Positions 6,034 through 6,146 of a stretch of DNA of 6,146 nt are shown here, piece by piece. Within the stretch, counting starts at the first letter, position 1. Each line of letters opens with the position of its first letter. Source of the stretch: an uncultured Ruminococcus sp. (GTDB lineage: Bacteria > Bacillota > Clostridia > Oscillospirales > Ruminococcaceae). The stretch spans positions 1 through 6,146 of the forward strand of contig CAMNAY010000108.1 in NCBI GenBank assembly GCA_946531975.1, in the 5' to 3' direction. Under the pieces are notes generated by a model. It made no database searches and was not told where the DNA came from. It saw nothing but the letters and a program-made list of their open reading frames with translations. A program made the position numbers and the translations under genes.

Positions 6034-6146
6034 TCAGTCGATTTCATCGGTCAGGTCTGCTGATTGGTCAACAACCGGTCTGGCGTGTCCCGCTCGCTTG
6101 GCAGCGTCCGCAATGCTGATCCCTGCCTGAAGCTGAAGGCTAACCG
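6034..6146 (-). CDS. unidentified protein, C-terminal 36 residues (partial)
   Basis: The frame open from the window edge encodes 36 residues beginning VSLQLQAGISIADAAKRAGH, then ARPVVDQSADLTDEID, and ends at TGA (6034-6036) followed in frame by TAA (6031-6033). The tandem stops and the codon choice look like a real gene end. AGISIADAAKRAGH resembles the segment of tyrosine recombinases (AGxSIxxxxxRxGH) just before the catalytic tyrosine, but no IYxH-type tyrosine follows, so it would be a truncated or degenerate copy. The same helix could equally be a helix-turn-helix. I do not assign a function. Confidence 0.45.
   Translation of the reverse strand, partial: VSLQLQAGISIADAAKRAGHARPVVDQSADLTDEID

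Noticed and set aside
5941..6120. Plus-strand open frame of 59 codons beginning MKTWEQNRSR
   Set aside because: There is no ribosome binding site, it passes through a hairpin, and it overlaps antisense the partial minus-strand gene. The composition is not protein-like.

Overview
The window looks like a core-genome stretch from a member of the Bacillota, most likely class Clostridia (Ruminococcaceae/Oscillospiraceae type). The clues are a HU gene overlapping an RqcP-type S4 gene, the rpsF-ssb-rpsR cluster with strong AGGAGG ribosome binding sites, housekeeping (SigA-like) promoters with 17-bp spacers and extended -10 boxes, a DUF5662 gene, and a CsoR-controlled copper ATPase. Codon use is GC-rich and even across the window. 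No rRNA, tRNA, CRISPR array or complete mobile element was seen. The taxonomic placement is inference from gene content and sequence style.

Layout. (1) Positions 1-375, plus strand: the last codons of a HU DNA-binding protein, then rqcP (ribosome quality control) joined through a GTGA overlap, closed by a strong terminator. (2) Positions 403-1764, minus strand: a complete rpsF-ssb-rpsR operon (ribosomal S6, single-stranded DNA-binding protein, ribosomal S18). It has a near-consensus promoter, a structured leader of about 93 nt that probably carries autoregulation by the S6:S18 complex, and its own terminator facing that of rqcP. (3) Positions 1805-2380, minus strand: a monocistronic DUF5662 gene, starting well inside its longest open frame, with an extended -10 promoter. 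(4) Positions 2448-5411, plus strand, divergent from DUF5662: a copper homeostasis operon. A CsoR operator lies across the promoter, csoR encodes the copper-sensing repressor, and copA encodes a Cu(I)-exporting P1B-type ATPase with a CopZ-like chaperone domain fused to its C-terminus. (5) Positions 5434-5911, minus strand: the wreck of an alpha/beta hydrolase gene whose middle, including the nucleophile region, is deleted with a frameshift, but whose promoter and ribosome binding site are intact. (6) Positions 6034-6146, minus strand: the 3' end of an unidentified gene that may be a degenerate recombinase C-terminus.

How the genes work together. Regions 1 and 2 serve the nucleoid, the ribosome, replication and rescue of stalled ribosomes. 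Region 4 is a self-contained feedback circuit: Cu(I) releases CsoR from the operator, CopA is made and exports copper, and repression returns. I do not see an undescribed multi-gene system here. The points most worth following are regulatory: two minus-strand promoters (DUF5662 and the hydrolase pseudogene) that are near-copies over 35 bp; an identical 18-bp block around the -35 boxes of rpsF and csoR; a -35 box placed in the loop of a large inverted repeat; mutually exclusive hairpins in the rpsF leader; and a possible internal start that would release the CopZ-like domain of CopA as a separate chaperone.
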